Assembly: GCA_938035525.1 (NCBI GenBank) | Contig: CALHOI010000013.1 | Span: 1-64,000 of the forward strand | Direction of reading: 5' to 3' | From: an uncultured Granulosicoccaceae bacterium | GTDB lineage: Bacteria; Pseudomonadota; Gammaproteobacteria; Granulosicoccales; Granulosicoccaceae | DNA length: 64,000 nucleotides | Shown: positions 49,826 to 61,547 of the stretch, piece by piece | Position numbering within the stretch: the stretch's first letter is position 1 | How the letters are laid out: each line of letters begins with the position of its first letter | The notes under the pieces: model-generated | Told to the model about the DNA's origin: nothing | The model's database searches: none | What the model saw: only the letters and a program-made list of their open reading frames with translations | Program-made: the position numbers and the translations under genes

Positions 49826-51186
49826 GTCAGTTACAAGAAGAAAGAGAAATCATACTCGGTAACGAAAACGTTGACTCATTCGATTTTGACGAGGTCCGTG
49901 AATTTGTTAAAGGGGCAGATGAGCAACTGTTTATCTCTCATCATTTCGACACCAAAGATAAAATGCTGGTACAACCTCGCGGCGGTTTTCCTACCTACGA
50001 AAAACAGTTTGCCTTGTATGAATTTTTTGTAGATGCCAACGTTGATGTATTGCCACTGACAATTGACTCTAATACGCGGCTTAATGACTACACCACCGCC
50101 AAAAAAATGCTGCGCCTAAGTGAAGCAAACGAAATCGATATGTTGAATGGGTACCCGTTGGTTAATCATGGGTATCGCAGTACCCGGAAAATGATGACCC
50201 ACTTTAACCACCCTGTGAGCTTGCGTCACGGCACGCCTGATGCGCGCCTGCTAATTGAAATCGCAATTGCTTCGGGTATTTTTGAAATTGAAGGTGGTCC
50301 CATAACCTACTTGTTGCCTTATTCAAAAAACTTTCCGTTAGACAAGGCTTTTTTGTACTGGAAGTACGTTGAGCGTGTTTGTGCCGATTACTCTACGCTT
50401 AATAAGCCGATTAACCGAGAATCATTTGGGCCGCTAACCGCGACTCTGGTGCCACCTTCTATCACGATTGTTATTCAGCTTCTAGAGATGCTGCTATCAC
50501 TGGAAGAGGGCGTCAAATCATTCTCCGTGTCGTTTGCGCAGCAAGGCTCTATGATTCAAGACATCGTCACAGGCAAAGTCACGCGAGCACTTGCCAAACA
50601 CTATGCGGCCCAAATCGGTTGTGAAGATGCGGCTATTCATCTTGTATACCATCAATGGATGGGGGCGTTCCCAACCAATCGCGATTCTGCCGATCAACTG
50701 ATTAACATGTCGACCGTGATTGCTTCCATGGTTGGCGCTGATAAAATCATCACAAAAACGCGGGAAGAGGCGGTAGGTATACCCACCAAAGAAGCAAACG
50801 CTCAAACCGTTGCCAATACTCAATACACGCTAAACATATTGGGTGGGCTGCCAGCTATTGTGGATGAGCAAGAAGAAGAAATCTTAACGGCCGAGGTGCA
50901 CGCCATTATGGAAGCTGTGTTTAACGACCCGGCTGATACGTTGTGGCGAAAAGTGTTTAACTCAATAAAGAGTGGTGTTATAGATGTGCCGTTTTCACCG
51001 CATATAATAAACCACAACGAAATGATCACTATTCGAGACGCTCAGAAGAATATTCGTATTATCAAGCGTGGCAATGTTCCCATACCCGATCGCTGTTTCG
51101 AATATGAAAAGTCATGTTGTGATCTAAACAAAGATACCACCAGCATAGTAAACGACATTATCCAAGATATTGGAATCATGCAGTGA
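49822..51186 (+). CDS. Glutamate mutase epsilon subunit-like (MutE/GlmE)
   Basis: 454 aa, near the usual 480. 'DTKDKMLVQPRGGFPTYEKQ' and 'TIDSNTRLNDYTTAKKMLRL' are the N-terminal substrate-binding segments. 'LNGYPLVNHGYRSTRKMMTH', 'SLRHGTPDARLLIEIAIASG' and 'EGGPITYLLPYSKNFPLDKA' are the TIM-barrel core, typical for the large subunit. 'SVSFAQQGSMIQDIVTGKVT' and 'VVYHQWMGAFPTN'-like 'LVYHQWMGAFPTNRDSADQL' follow. It overlaps the S-subunit gene by 4 nt (ATGA) and the next gene by 4 nt (GTGA). No methylaspartate ammonia-lyase gene lies in the window, so a glutamate-fermentation role is unlikely here. Confidence 0.88.
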   Translation: MSQLQEEREIILGNENVDSFDFDEVREFVKGADEQLFISHHFDTKDKMLVQPRGGFPTYEKQFALYEFFVDANVDVLPLTIDSNTRLNDYTTAKKMLRLSEANEIDMLNGYPLVNHGYRSTRKMMTHFNHPVSLRHGTPDARLLIEIAIASGIFEIEGGPITYLLPYSKNFPLDKAFLYWKYVERVCADYSTLNKPINRESFGPLTATLVPPSITIVIQLLEMLLSLEEGVKSFSVSFAQQGSMIQDIVTGKVTRALAKHYAAQIGCEDAAIHLVYHQWMGAFPTNRDSADQLINMSTVIASMVGADKIITKTREEAVGIPTKEANAQTVANTQYTLNILGGLPAIVDEQEEEILTAEVHAIMEAVFNDPADTLWRKVFNSIKSGVIDVPFSPHIINHNEMITIRDAQKNIRIIKRGNVPIPDRCFEYEKSCCDLNKDTTSIVNDIIQDIGIMQ

Positions 51187-52403
51187 GCGGCTCATCAGAA
51201 ACAAATTCAGCAAACGACAAGTTGCTTATTGATATTGGTAGTACCTACTTTAAAGTCAGTACCTCCGGTTCTATCGAGCAACATTTTCGAGATTTTAATA
51301 AGCGAATACTCGACGACTTGCTTCATAAAAGTGGCGAAACCGTACAGCGGTTTAATGCAAAGGATATACATATTTGCTCTTCTGCCAATGGCGGATTAAG
51401 TACTTTGATCATTGGGCTCACGCAGTCCTATTCTTTAAAATACGCCACTAACATCGCTTACAATTCAGGAATCAATGTTATTGATTCCTTGATATTTCAA
51501 AATATTGAAGACTACTCGATTCCAAGCGATCTGATAGACGTTGTCATTATCGTTGGTGGTATTGATTCCAACAGTGGCTTGTTTGATGACCGGCTCAACC
51601 AATATCTTGCCAAGCTGAACTACTCAAATGCTGTTTATGTTGGAAATGCTCAAGATGGAGCGAAAATGGCGTCTACAGTCAAGCGCTTGGTGGTTTTGCC
51701 TAATATTATTGATGATCGTTTGCACATAGTAGAAAAGCATTTAAAAGATTATCTGACCAATCTTTATCAGCAAGACATCGAAGGTAAGGAAGATATCAAG
51801 CACCTGTACGAGATCACCGATAATCAAATATTCTCAACCCCATTTGTTGTCAATAAATCTCTGCCGCTGATTAATGCATCTTTTTCTGTGACCGATCCTT
51901 TTATTCTGTTAGACATTGGTGGCGCGACAACAGATGTTCACTATTCCAAAGACTTGGTAACCGACAACATCGTTACCGAGCAGGGCCATGATCGTATTGT
52001 GTTTAAAAAGTTAGGGGTTTATAAATCCAGACAATCCCTGATTTTTACCGCTGAACAAAACGAATACGCCTATGAATTATTGATGCACTTAAAAGTGACG
52101 GAAAATATCTACGAAGAGCACAGCGATAAAGCCACTAAAATATTGATGCAACTGGCTATTTTTCTGGTGTTATGCAAAATGTCTCACTACAGGCCGGCTT
52201 ATGTCACTTTGAAGCTATTGGCAATGAATTCCATTGTGTTTACCGGCGGTATAACAAAGGTGCTCAATACTGAAGACGTAGAAGATGTTGTCGCCTTTTT
52301 CTATCGAAAAATTCTTAATTCCGATCATAAGCCGCGAACGGTATTGGATACAAATTACGACATCTGGACACTGGGTGCCAAGGACCATGCAATATGTCAA
52401 TAA
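51183..52403 (+). CDS. MutL/GlmL-like ASKHA-fold protein of the glutamate mutase operon
   Basis: 406 aa. 'KLLIDIGSTYFKVSTSGS' is the phosphate-1 loop of an ASKHA ATPase and 'PFILLDIGGATTDVHYSKDL' the second DIGG loop. The arrangement matches MutL/GlmL, the protein encoded between or beside the mutase subunits and thought to act as a reactivating chaperone that removes damaged cobalamin. It is shorter than the clostridial version (about 460 aa). 'NGGLSTLIIGLTQSYSLKYA' is the family loop. Start is GTG, overlapping the E-subunit stop; the ligase ATG overlaps its own stop by 10 nt. Function is inferred from the family and location. Confidence 0.83.
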   Translation: MSGSSETNSANDKLLIDIGSTYFKVSTSGSIEQHFRDFNKRILDDLLHKSGETVQRFNAKDIHICSSANGGLSTLIIGLTQSYSLKYATNIAYNSGINVIDSLIFQNIEDYSIPSDLIDVVIIVGGIDSNSGLFDDRLNQYLAKLNYSNAVYVGNAQDGAKMASTVKRLVVLPNIIDDRLHIVEKHLKDYLTNLYQQDIEGKEDIKHLYEITDNQIFSTPFVVNKSLPLINASFSVTDPFILLDIGGATTDVHYSKDLVTDNIVTEQGHDRIVFKKLGVYKSRQSLIFTAEQNEYAYELLMHLKVTENIYEEHSDKATKILMQLAIFLVLCKMSHYRPAYVTLKLLAMNSIVFTGGITKVLNTEDVEDVVAFFYRKILNSDHKPRTVLDTNYDIWTLGAKDHAICQ

Positions 52404-53965
52404 ACTGTATTCGAACGCTACTTGAATCTGCCGCGCAGTCTCATCCCGATAAAGTTGCAATCAAGTTTGAAGAAAAGCAACTAACCTACTCAGAATTACT
52501 TTCGCGTGTTAATCAGGTTGCCTTATATCTTCAGGAGCTTGATTTCCCTAAAGGAACGCGTGTCGGGTTGTATGCCAAAAAGGATGTACCGCAAGTCATT
52601 GCTATTTTAGCTATTTTGTCCACTGACTATATATTGGTGCCACTGACTCGATTACTTAAAGCGGAGCAGGTACAGTACATTATCGATGATTGTGGTATTC
52701 AGTGTGTAATAACCGATAAGCTAAAGCTTGAAAGCATCGAAGAAATTGATTTTGATGGCCATATCGTTTCTATAGAAACGACCGGCAAAGATATTCCCTC
52801 TTTTGAAGAGATATTTAAGTACTACAACAAGCCTTATCATTGCGAAATCAATGGTCACGACAACGCCGTTATCACGTACTCGTTCGGTTTAACCGGAACG
52901 CCTAAAGGCATTGTTATTTCGCATCGTAACTTAATCGATTCTGCCCGTGTTGTTTCTGAATACCTTGATTTAAATGAAAATGACGTTATCTCTGGTTTGT
53001 TGTTGTTTAATTTGGACTATGGACTCAATCAGATTTTCTGCGCGTTGTTAAATAACGCAACGCTGGCATTGCACCGCTTTATTTTGCCTGGTGATTTTTT
53101 TAATCACCTTATAAATGATGAAGTCACCGTTCTGCCACTGATGCCGGTGAACATATCGCAGATATTTGACGAAGACTTATACGTGCCACCCAGTGTGGAA
53201 TTATTTGATAAGGTCCGAATCATTACATCCTCGGGTGGCAATGTGACGCAAAGAATGATCGAGGATTGTGCCAATACATTTCGACACTGCCAGTTTTACT
53301 CCATGCATGGACTTACCGAGGCATTTCGTTCTACCTATCTAGATCCATCACAAATCAGAATACGCCCCGATTCTATTGGTAAGGCCATCCCCGATGTGGA
53401 GCTTTATGTCATTGATGAAGACGGAAACGAGTGTGAGCCTCGCGCTGTGGGCGAACTGATTCACAGAGGTGGCTATATTTATCGAGGTTTCTGGAATGCT
53501 CCAAAAGAAACCTCAGAGCGATTTAAATCTGTTCAAATACTCAAAAATGTCCTCGATTTGCAAGGGCAACTTGTTGATGAGATTGTCGTTGCTACCGGGG
53601 ATTACGTGTACAAAGATGAGGAAGGCTACTTGTACTTTGTTTCTCGACGCGACGACATGATCAAAACCAGTGGTTTTAGGGTGTCACCTTATGAGGTGGA
53701 GTCTGTGGTTGAGAAAAATTTACCGCAGATACAACAGTGTGCTGTTTTTGGAATCGATAATCCAAAGATAGAGGAAGAGATCGTCATGGTGTATTCAGCA
53801 CCTGGGAAAATTTCAGAAAAAGAAATTACTTTCGAGCTTAAAAAACACCTTGCCTCCTATATGGTGCCAAGCCGAATTGTTTATCGTAAATCGCTACCCA
53901 TGGTACAGAGCGATCGGAACCAGATAAACAAGGACGAGCTAAAGCGCGAAATAATCGGTGACTAG
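52394..53965 (+). CDS. AMP-forming acyl/amino-acid ligase in the mutase operon
   Basis: 523 aa, ANL superfamily. 'HPDKVAIKFEEKQLTYSELL' opens it. The phosphate loop is 'ITYSFGLTGTPKGIVISHRN' (usual TSGSTGxPKG altered). 'YSMHGLTEAFRSTYLDPSQI' is A5, 'VVATGDYVYKDEEGYLYFVS' A7 and 'RRDDMIKTSGFRVSPYEVES' A8; 'SDRNQINKDELKRE' contains a candidate A10 Lys. The YSMHGLTEAFRSTY-RPDSIGKAIPD and RRDDMIKTSGFRVSP blocks closely resemble, from memory, the exosortase-A-associated ligase family. Some antibiotic pathways pair glutamate mutase with a ligase for 3-methylaspartate. Substrate activation of the mutase product is the leading idea but no carrier protein is nearby. Confidence 0.85.
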   Translation: MSINCIRTLLESAAQSHPDKVAIKFEEKQLTYSELLSRVNQVALYLQELDFPKGTRVGLYAKKDVPQVIAILAILSTDYILVPLTRLLKAEQVQYIIDDCGIQCVITDKLKLESIEEIDFDGHIVSIETTGKDIPSFEEIFKYYNKPYHCEINGHDNAVITYSFGLTGTPKGIVISHRNLIDSARVVSEYLDLNENDVISGLLLFNLDYGLNQIFCALLNNATLALHRFILPGDFFNHLINDEVTVLPLMPVNISQIFDEDLYVPPSVELFDKVRIITSSGGNVTQRMIEDCANTFRHCQFYSMHGLTEAFRSTYLDPSQIRIRPDSIGKAIPDVELYVIDEDGNECEPRAVGELIHRGGYIYRGFWNAPKETSERFKSVQILKNVLDLQGQLVDEIVVATGDYVYKDEEGYLYFVSRRDDMIKTSGFRVSPYEVESVVEKNLPQIQQCAVFGIDNPKIEEEIVMVYSAPGKISEKEITFELKKHLASYMVPSRIVYRKSLPMVQSDRNQINKDELKREIIGD

Positions 53966-53995
53966 CTTACATAGCATCCGGTATTAGTCATGCTT

Positions 53996-54682
53996 TTATT
54001 TCTCCAGCACGTCTATCAGTACTTCATTCCTTCTAAACGGTGGTAGAGTCCATGGTGCGTTGTATCCAGCCCAGCGTGCTGGTGATGATTCGATTAATCC
54101 CTGCGATGCAATCCATTGACTCAGCGCTACCGAAAATTTATCTTTGTTTTTGTTGGTCGCTCTGCCACTGTAGCGAACGGTAGCAACGCGCTTGGCCGGT
54201 ATCTCTTCTAGGCTGACATCAGGGTCAGTTGGTTTAGGTGCATTATCCAAAGAATAGGTTTTGGGCAGTACAAAGGCATAACGCCAAGCATCAGCGTCTT
54301 TTTGTGCAATAACGGGAGCCGTCATCGCAATCTTTTCGCCGTTGTCATTGGCTTTAGCGCCAAGTTCAGCAAGCACGGGTGCCGTCATTGATATTTTTTC
54401 GCTGGCCTGATTCGCACCGGATATATAGCGGAATAAGCGCCTGAATGCTTTGTTGCCAGCTTCTTTAAAATCGGCTTCAACCAGAGTTTCTGCTATCACG
54501 TACGAATCGTATTCTCGAATTTCAAATTGCTTATCTTTTAAAACGAGCTTGTAAGGAGCTTCTTCAACTGATTCAACACCGAACACCGTGCACGCTGTGG
54601 ATAACAAACTGGTCACAACAAGGAGCAGCTGTTTTGCGGCGATTTGAAATCGTTTTGGTTGATTTGGAGTGCGCTTGAGCAT
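53996..54682 (-). CDS. SOUL haem-binding family lipoprotein
   Basis: 228 aa. The signal peptide ends in a lipobox, 'LLLVVTSLLSTACTVFG' (LSTAC). The SOUL domain begins 'EEAPYKLVLKDKQFEIREYD' and continues 'EAGNKAFRRLFRYISGANQA', 'KISMTAPVLAELGAKAND' and 'IAMTAPVIAQK', then 'LEEIPAKRVATVRYSGRAT'. SOUL domains bind haem in animals; many bacterial ones lack proof. Cell-envelope location is predicted. It is divergent from the fur-like gene, sharing the region with the 9-bp palindrome. Confidence 0.85.
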   Translation of the reverse strand: MLKRTPNQPKRFQIAAKQLLLVVTSLLSTACTVFGVESVEEAPYKLVLKDKQFEIREYDSYVIAETLVEADFKEAGNKAFRRLFRYISGANQASEKISMTAPVLAELGAKANDNGEKIAMTAPVIAQKDADAWRYAFVLPKTYSLDNAPKPTDPDVSLEEIPAKRVATVRYSGRATNKNKDKFSVALSQWIASQGLIESSPARWAGYNAPWTLPPFRRNEVLIDVLEK

Positions 54683-54816
54683 ATCTGAGTGTGGCCTTGC
54701 AGGTTGGAGATAGATAGTTGGTTAGTACGCCGGCGGGCCGTCATTGGATTAACTGTCTGTTCGCCTTGGCGTCAGTCCTGTCGTTGATGCGCTGAATAAT
54801 GCTCATCTTTTTCTTC

Positions 54817-54845
54817 TCCAATTCTTGACAGAGTACAGAATTGGA
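54817..54845. promoter_or_regulatory. Palindromic operator candidate upstream of the Fur-family gene
   Basis: Perfect 9-bp inverted repeat TCCAATTCT / AGAATTGGA with an 11-nt spacer, 14 nt before the GTG start of the Fur-family regulator. The position fits autoregulation. The central TTGACAGAGTACAGA could also contain promoter elements. Confidence 0.55.
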
Positions 54846-54859
54846 CGTAGCATGCAGTT

Positions 54860-55306
54860 GTGAAGAAATCAAAGCCAATTCCAGAAGCATTGGATGTTGC
54901 TCAGGCGCTCAAAGCGGCGGGGCTGCAGGTAACCGCGCAACGATTGGCAGTGTATCAGGCCGTCGAGTCAAACCCGCACGCCATGGCAGACGAAATATCG
55001 CAAAAAGTCCGATCAGAGCTAGGCGTCATATCAAAACAGGCCGTTTACGATGCGCTTAATGCTATGTCAGAGCACGGTATTATCCGGCGAATCCAACCAG
55101 CTGGCTCAGCCGCCCGATACGAGCACCGAGTCGATAATCACCATCACTTGATATGTCGATTGTGTGAAAACCTGATTGACGTTGATTGTGCTGTGGGCAA
55201 AGCACCGTGTTTAAAAGCTGAGCACGATCATGGATTCGAAATTGACGAAGCGGAAGTCACCTATTGGGGAATCTGTCCGAGTTGTCAAAAAGACACTGTG
55301 TCCTAA
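54860..55306 (+). CDS. Fur/PerR-family regulator, probably peroxide-responsive
   Basis: 148 aa. Start is GTG at 54860. '[20 protein letters not shown]' and '[20 protein letters not shown]' form the winged helix, with '[20 protein letters not shown]' and '[14 protein letters not shown]' giving the HHH cluster and two CxxC structural zinc sites. Asp/His regulatory metal ligands would be His in 'VDNHHHLIC' and '[10 protein letters not shown]'. It is 154 nt upstream of katG in the same direction, which is the FurA/PerR-katG arrangement of peroxide regulation. A matching palindrome lies in each promoter region. Confidence 0.87.
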   Translation: MKKSKPIPEALDVAQALKAAGLQVTAQRLAVYQAVESNPHAMADEISQKVRSELGVISKQAVYDALNAMSEHGIIRRIQPAGSAARYEHRVDNHHHLICRLCENLIDVDCAVGKAPCLKAEHDHGFEIDEAEVTYWGICPSCQKDTVS

Positions 55307-55395
55307 TAACGCATTCAGCGCTTTGTTTAAAACGGTAGCAGTAAAAACTGAAGTAAAAAAGAAGTGGAAAAAATCAGACGATATCAACCTGTAGG

Positions 55396-57632
<2,237 letters not shown>

Positions 57633-57660
57633 GTCGATAAAGCAGTGCTTTGGTAAGTAG

Positions 57661-57690
57661 AAAGCCGTCCATTAATGGGCGGCTTTTTTT
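57661..57690 (+). terminator. katG rho-independent terminator
   Basis: AAAGCCGTCC and GGGCGGCTTT pair (one G-T) with a 6-nt loop, then a run of seven T. It begins 28 nt after the katG stop codon. Confidence 0.93.
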
Positions 57691-57849
57691 ATGCCGTTTA
57701 TCAACATTGCGAATAGGGGCAATGGGGTGCGTAAAGTCAATGAATCAAATGGACTTTATCAGCATCGGCTCCGCACTGGTTGTTTCCGGCACTGAAATCT
57801 GGCAGGCCAGTATATTTAGCGTTTTGTTTGTAGCTGGCATTTGTTGCGC

Positions 57850-60831
57850 TTAATTTGTGACTCTACCTAATTGCGCCTCGATAATATCGCCGTACAGGCT
57901 GTTGTCATCGCCTGCATAAACTAAACCTGACGCCAGTTTGCTGGCCAAAATAGCGTATTTCACTTTTTCTGGTAAGTTGGACTGAATACGGGGCGCAAAT
58001 TCTAACGACTCCCTGATTAACTTTGGCATATGCGCTAGCATGGCTTTTTGCTGCTTGGGCATTTTTATTTGTTCTGGATTTGATTCAAAATAGTTGAACA
58101 TGCGCTCGTAATGATTGTTTATTTCCTGACTTAACAAGCCAGAAATTTCTGTATAAGTTTGGCTGCCGTCTAATTCCCGGTATTTACGAATAACAGCCAA
58201 GGCTTCTGTTTCTGCCATTTGGTTAAGAATATCAATAACGTCATTGACGTATTCCGCTTTGTGTTCCAGAAATTCGTTATCAGAGAACACCAGATTTGCA
58301 ATAATTTCATAAGAGGACGAAATAACACCGCATTTATTAGCTGATGCGTCGCGCATAATAACCACATCTTTTTGTTGCAATAGGCTTCGAGCGGCTGGCG
58401 TTATAAATGAGTTTGCCCCTTCGACTATAATCTTTGCGCTTGGCACACCTTCATCATCAAAGAAACGATCAGCATTGTTCTCGTTAATGGTTTCGGGTCG
58501 ACCACCAGCGGGAATAAACAAATCAGTGTTGACAGTGAATATCTCATTGTTGAACATTTTATAAAACTTATCAGTGGAGACCCAGGTTTCCTCAAGGCCA
58601 GAATCTGTCATGGTGAGTTTTTTATAAACGTCACTGATACCTTCTTTTCGGGTTTGCATGCGATACAGTATGAAGCCACCTGGATGCAGCGCTTCTGGGT
58701 TGTAGCCTTCAATATCGTCTTGTAAAACAATTTGGGAGAGCGCTTTTTTATCCAGTCCATCTGGATCAAACAACGCACCGGTACCGTCGACTATCAATTT
58801 AATGGCTACTTTGGGGCAGCGCTCAAGTAGCAATCTCATGCCATTGCCTGCAACATCGCCGTTGGGCCCACCAGTGAACTTTACGCTGAATGCATCCTTG
58901 TGCATGTCAATGCCAAATGCCTTCATGGTGACTTCAGCGAACCGTATAACGCCAATAGAGGTTACGCCGTACTCCTTGTGGTTAATACCGATTTCCTTAC
59001 TCGACATAATGCCTTTGCCTAGCAAATAACCGCGCCTTTCTGCCAGCCTGGCCATGCGCTCTATCATGATGTTGTGCATGTTTTCGTCAGGACCCAGCTC
59101 TATGGGTTCTTCCTGTTGGTAATAGTCAACGACCCTTGGGTCTTTAGCGTGGCCATTTTCGCCAGTTACAAACAAATCAAGAAACGCGTTGGCAAAAGCA
59201 TGTTGCATCTTATAAAGATACTGGTCGCGTTGTTCTTTTGTGGTGCGAGGGTCAATATTGAGAATAGTAACCATCTTGGAACCACCTTCATAGATATCCT
59301 TATTTTTTAAGTGCTGCGTGTGGGCTAACACATAGTTTTCTTTAAACAATGTGCTGGCGTTGTTAGCGTAGTCATCGCTGCTTTGTGTAATAACGGTTCG
59401 CCACCCGCCACGTGCGATATCCGAAAAGCCAATATGGAAACCACTGCCACGCCGGCCAGAAAAGAATGTGATGCGAAAAGGCCGTTGTGCGGGTAGATCG
59501 TCGGTAAATTCGGGTCCAAGCTCTTCAAGGTACTGAGGATTTAGGCGAAAGCTCAATGCATGCTTCTCAATGACAAAGAAGTTACTTTTTAAACAGTGCT
59601 TGATAAAAGAGAGTGCGCAGCGAAAAACCACGCGTCTAAGATTGTCAATAACTCTTCGGCCCGAGTTGAAGTTTTCGATTAGCTCAGTGACTGCGGCCAG
59701 CTTGCTGGAGTAGTTGTGTTCTCTGTTTTCAAGACCAGGCTCAAAGCGAACATAAAACAGTGCGACCAGCTCCAGACTGATGTTGGGGTTGTTATGAAAA
59801 GCACGGGCAATGTTATCGCGATCAAACACCTCGGGAGCATTGTGCGCCAGATTGGTATGGCAAAAGCCGACAAGTGCCGCTATTAGCGTGGAATCCGGAC
59901 CACTCATAATGCCGCTTTTAATGAGGGTTGCATAACCTGGTGCTGTGGTGGACGTAATTTGGGTGCTATACAGCTCGCGTTTTAACTTGGTGTACAGCGG
60001 GGATGTTTCGTGCAGGTCTGACTTGTCCCGGGGTTTTACGTAAAAGGTAGCCAGAAAGTAGGGCGTTAATCCGTTGGTTACGCTTAAGTGGTAAGCACGC
60101 CTTACGCCGATATCTATTCGCTGAAATACTTCCAACACCTGTTGCAGAAAACCTGCATGGGGTGGATTGGTTACACCAAACGAAATTCGGGTCTCTTTGT
60201 ATTCAGTTGGCTCTACACTCAAGAAGATACCGCTGTTTATTTGAGTCGAAATATACGTCCGCATGACTCGCGCAACCCGTTCTGGTGGCGATGTTATTAC
60301 GTACTCCATATTGCTGGTGCCAAACACCGCCAGTACATCTTCAATGCGCTCATCGCTTATGTCTGGAAAGTCGTTTTTCACGTGAGTGATAATTTCATCA
60401 CGTCTGGCTACTGGGATAGTGGCAGGTTGGCTTTGTACATTTGATGGGTCTTGTGGAAGCTGAAAATCGCAGCGTAATACCTCCAGTGCAGACTGGCTAT
60501 TCGGGAGTGAATTAAACGACGTGGTAATTTCGGCGTAGCTCAGCGGTATGTCTGGCAGCTCGGCTATGGTTCTGTATATTGAGCCCAAAGACGACTTCTG
60601 CGCGATCATCATCCGATCATCTCTGTCAAGCAGAGTGACTTTTTCAAACGTGTCGAGTTTATCCAGACTCAGTGTCAGCAGGGTTAACGCTTCTATTTCG
60701 TTTTTATTCAGATTAAGGAAATAAGGGCTCATTTCCTTTTTTATCCATTCCAGGTTGACATCCGCCTGGGACCGGTACTGAATCAGGTTTGTTTGAATAC
60801 TGTCAGCTACGGTTTTTGTGGAGTTGGGCAT
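57850..60831 (-). CDS. NAD-dependent glutamate dehydrogenase, large (GDH2-like)
   Basis: About 993 aa from ATG 60831 (ATG 60906 adds 25 residues; AGGATATAACTTA before 60831 is the better-placed ribosome site). Oxidative deamination of glutamate to 2-oxoglutarate. Long N-terminal regulatory part of over 400 residues, then the catalytic domain: 'GRRGSGFHIGFSDIARGGWR', 'FKENYVLAHTQHLKNKDIYE', 'GGSKMVTILNID', then 'FSVKFTGGPNGDVAGNGMRL' and 'ALFDPDGLDKKALSQIVL'. At about 1000 aa it belongs to the 115-kDa GDH2-type group and not the 180-kDa bacterial type. It gives the cell a route from glutamate into the TCA cycle. Confidence 0.9.
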   Translation of the reverse strand: MPNSTKTVADSIQTNLIQYRSQADVNLEWIKKEMSPYFLNLNKNEIEALTLLTLSLDKLDTFEKVTLLDRDDRMMIAQKSSLGSIYRTIAELPDIPLSYAEITTSFNSLPNSQSALEVLRCDFQLPQDPSNVQSQPATIPVARRDEIITHVKNDFPDISDERIEDVLAVFGTSNMEYVITSPPERVARVMRTYISTQINSGIFLSVEPTEYKETRISFGVTNPPHAGFLQQVLEVFQRIDIGVRRAYHLSVTNGLTPYFLATFYVKPRDKSDLHETSPLYTKLKRELYSTQITSTTAPGYATLIKSGIMSGPDSTLIAALVGFCHTNLAHNAPEVFDRDNIARAFHNNPNISLELVALFYVRFEPGLENREHNYSSKLAAVTELIENFNSGRRVIDNLRRVVFRCALSFIKHCLKSNFFVIEKHALSFRLNPQYLEELGPEFTDDLPAQRPFRITFFSGRRGSGFHIGFSDIARGGWRTVITQSSDDYANNASTLFKENYVLAHTQHLKNKDIYEGGSKMVTILNIDPRTTKEQRDQYLYKMQHAFANAFLDLFVTGENGHAKDPRVVDYYQQEEPIELGPDENMHNIMIERMARLAERRGYLLGKGIMSSKEIGINHKEYGVTSIGVIRFAEVTMKAFGIDMHKDAFSVKFTGGPNGDVAGNGMRLLLERCPKVAIKLIVDGTGALFDPDGLDKKALSQIVLQDDIEGYNPEALHPGGFILYRMQTRKEGISDVYKKLTMTDSGLEETWVSTDKFYKMFNNEIFTVNTDLFIPAGGRPETINENNADRFFDDEGVPSAKIIVEGANSFITPAARSLLQQKDVVIMRDASANKCGVISSSYEIIANLVFSDNEFLEHKAEYVNDVIDILNQMAETEALAVIRKYRELDGSQTYTEISGLLSQEINNHYERMFNYFESNPEQIKMPKQQKAMLAHMPKLIRESLEFAPRIQSNLPEKVKYAILASKLASGLVYAGDDNSLYGDIIEAQLGRVTN

Positions 60832-60906
60832 TAAGTTATATCCTGAGCAATCTGCCATCGTTTGAGTGGCATTGGCGTGGCTTTGGTAGGGCTTGCGCGT
60901 TGTCAT

Positions 60907-61547
60907 ATTACCTTAAGAAACTCAACATTGATGACAATTCCAGGATTAAAATCGATGTAGTTTTATTACTAATTTCAGACCAAGTAAGCGCTGGTATTTC
61001 GGACAATATTAATGTCTCTGTGTGCAGTTCTGATCTATGTATGCATTAACAGATCAGCTTATTTTTTTATGTAACTTAGCGGCTCGTGCTGTCACTGATT
61101 TCTTGCTGCGATTTTGCAGCCTGAGCAGGTGAGGCAATACCCAGTTGCGTAACCTCTGTCGCTACTTGACCCATTCGGTTTCTCTTTTTAGATTCGCTTT
61201 ATTGCATTGGAGGCTTGTAACCGGCTCAAGTCTGCACAAGCTGCTCGCCGGTAACACAATAATTCACATTCACTCCAGGTAGCAATTAAAGCGTCAAAAT
61301 TCGGTATAAACCGCCTTTTTCTGGCCCAAATCCGTGGTGATAGTCGTATCGCTGGCGTGTGGTTACAAGGTGGCGTGTGGTTACAAGGTGGCGTGTGGTG
61401 GCACAAATGTGGCATGCGCTACCGATACGTGCTAGCCCGGATTTTCTGACTTCACTTAGTTGAGGATTTTCTGGATGGTACTCACATTAACTATTATAGC
61501 CACGATCAGTTGTTGTATGGACCGTGTCTTCAAAGACGGACAACGCG
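60907..61547. other. Intergenic region between glutamate dehydrogenase and the surface-protein gene
   Basis: About 640 bases without a convincing gene. It contains an 18-bp direct repeat (61353-61388 plus a partial copy) and the ribosome site of the next gene (GACGGA). Short ORFs at 60789-61049, 61188-61415 and 61460-61645 show no recognisable pattern. Confidence 0.5.
61353..61399 (+). repeat. 18-bp tandem repeat, about 2.6 copies
   Basis: TGGCGTGTGGTTACAAGG twice exactly (61353-61370, 61371-61388), then TGGCGTGTGGT. Located about 150 nt upstream of the SdrD-B protein gene. Confidence 0.92.

Noticed and set aside
49400-51186. Methylaspartate glutamate-fermentation pathway
   Set aside because: Methylaspartate ammonia-lyase, mesaconase and citramalate lyase genes are absent from the window, and the rest of the gene content is that of an aerobe.
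57650-57853. 67-aa ORF after katG
   Set aside because: Overlaps the katG terminator and has no ribosome site; the hydrophobic C-part alone does not support a gene.
61188-61415. 75-aa ORF containing HTPPCNHTPPCNHTP repeats
   Set aside because: The peptide repeat is only the antisense translation of the 18-bp tandem repeat at 61353; no ribosome site or homology.
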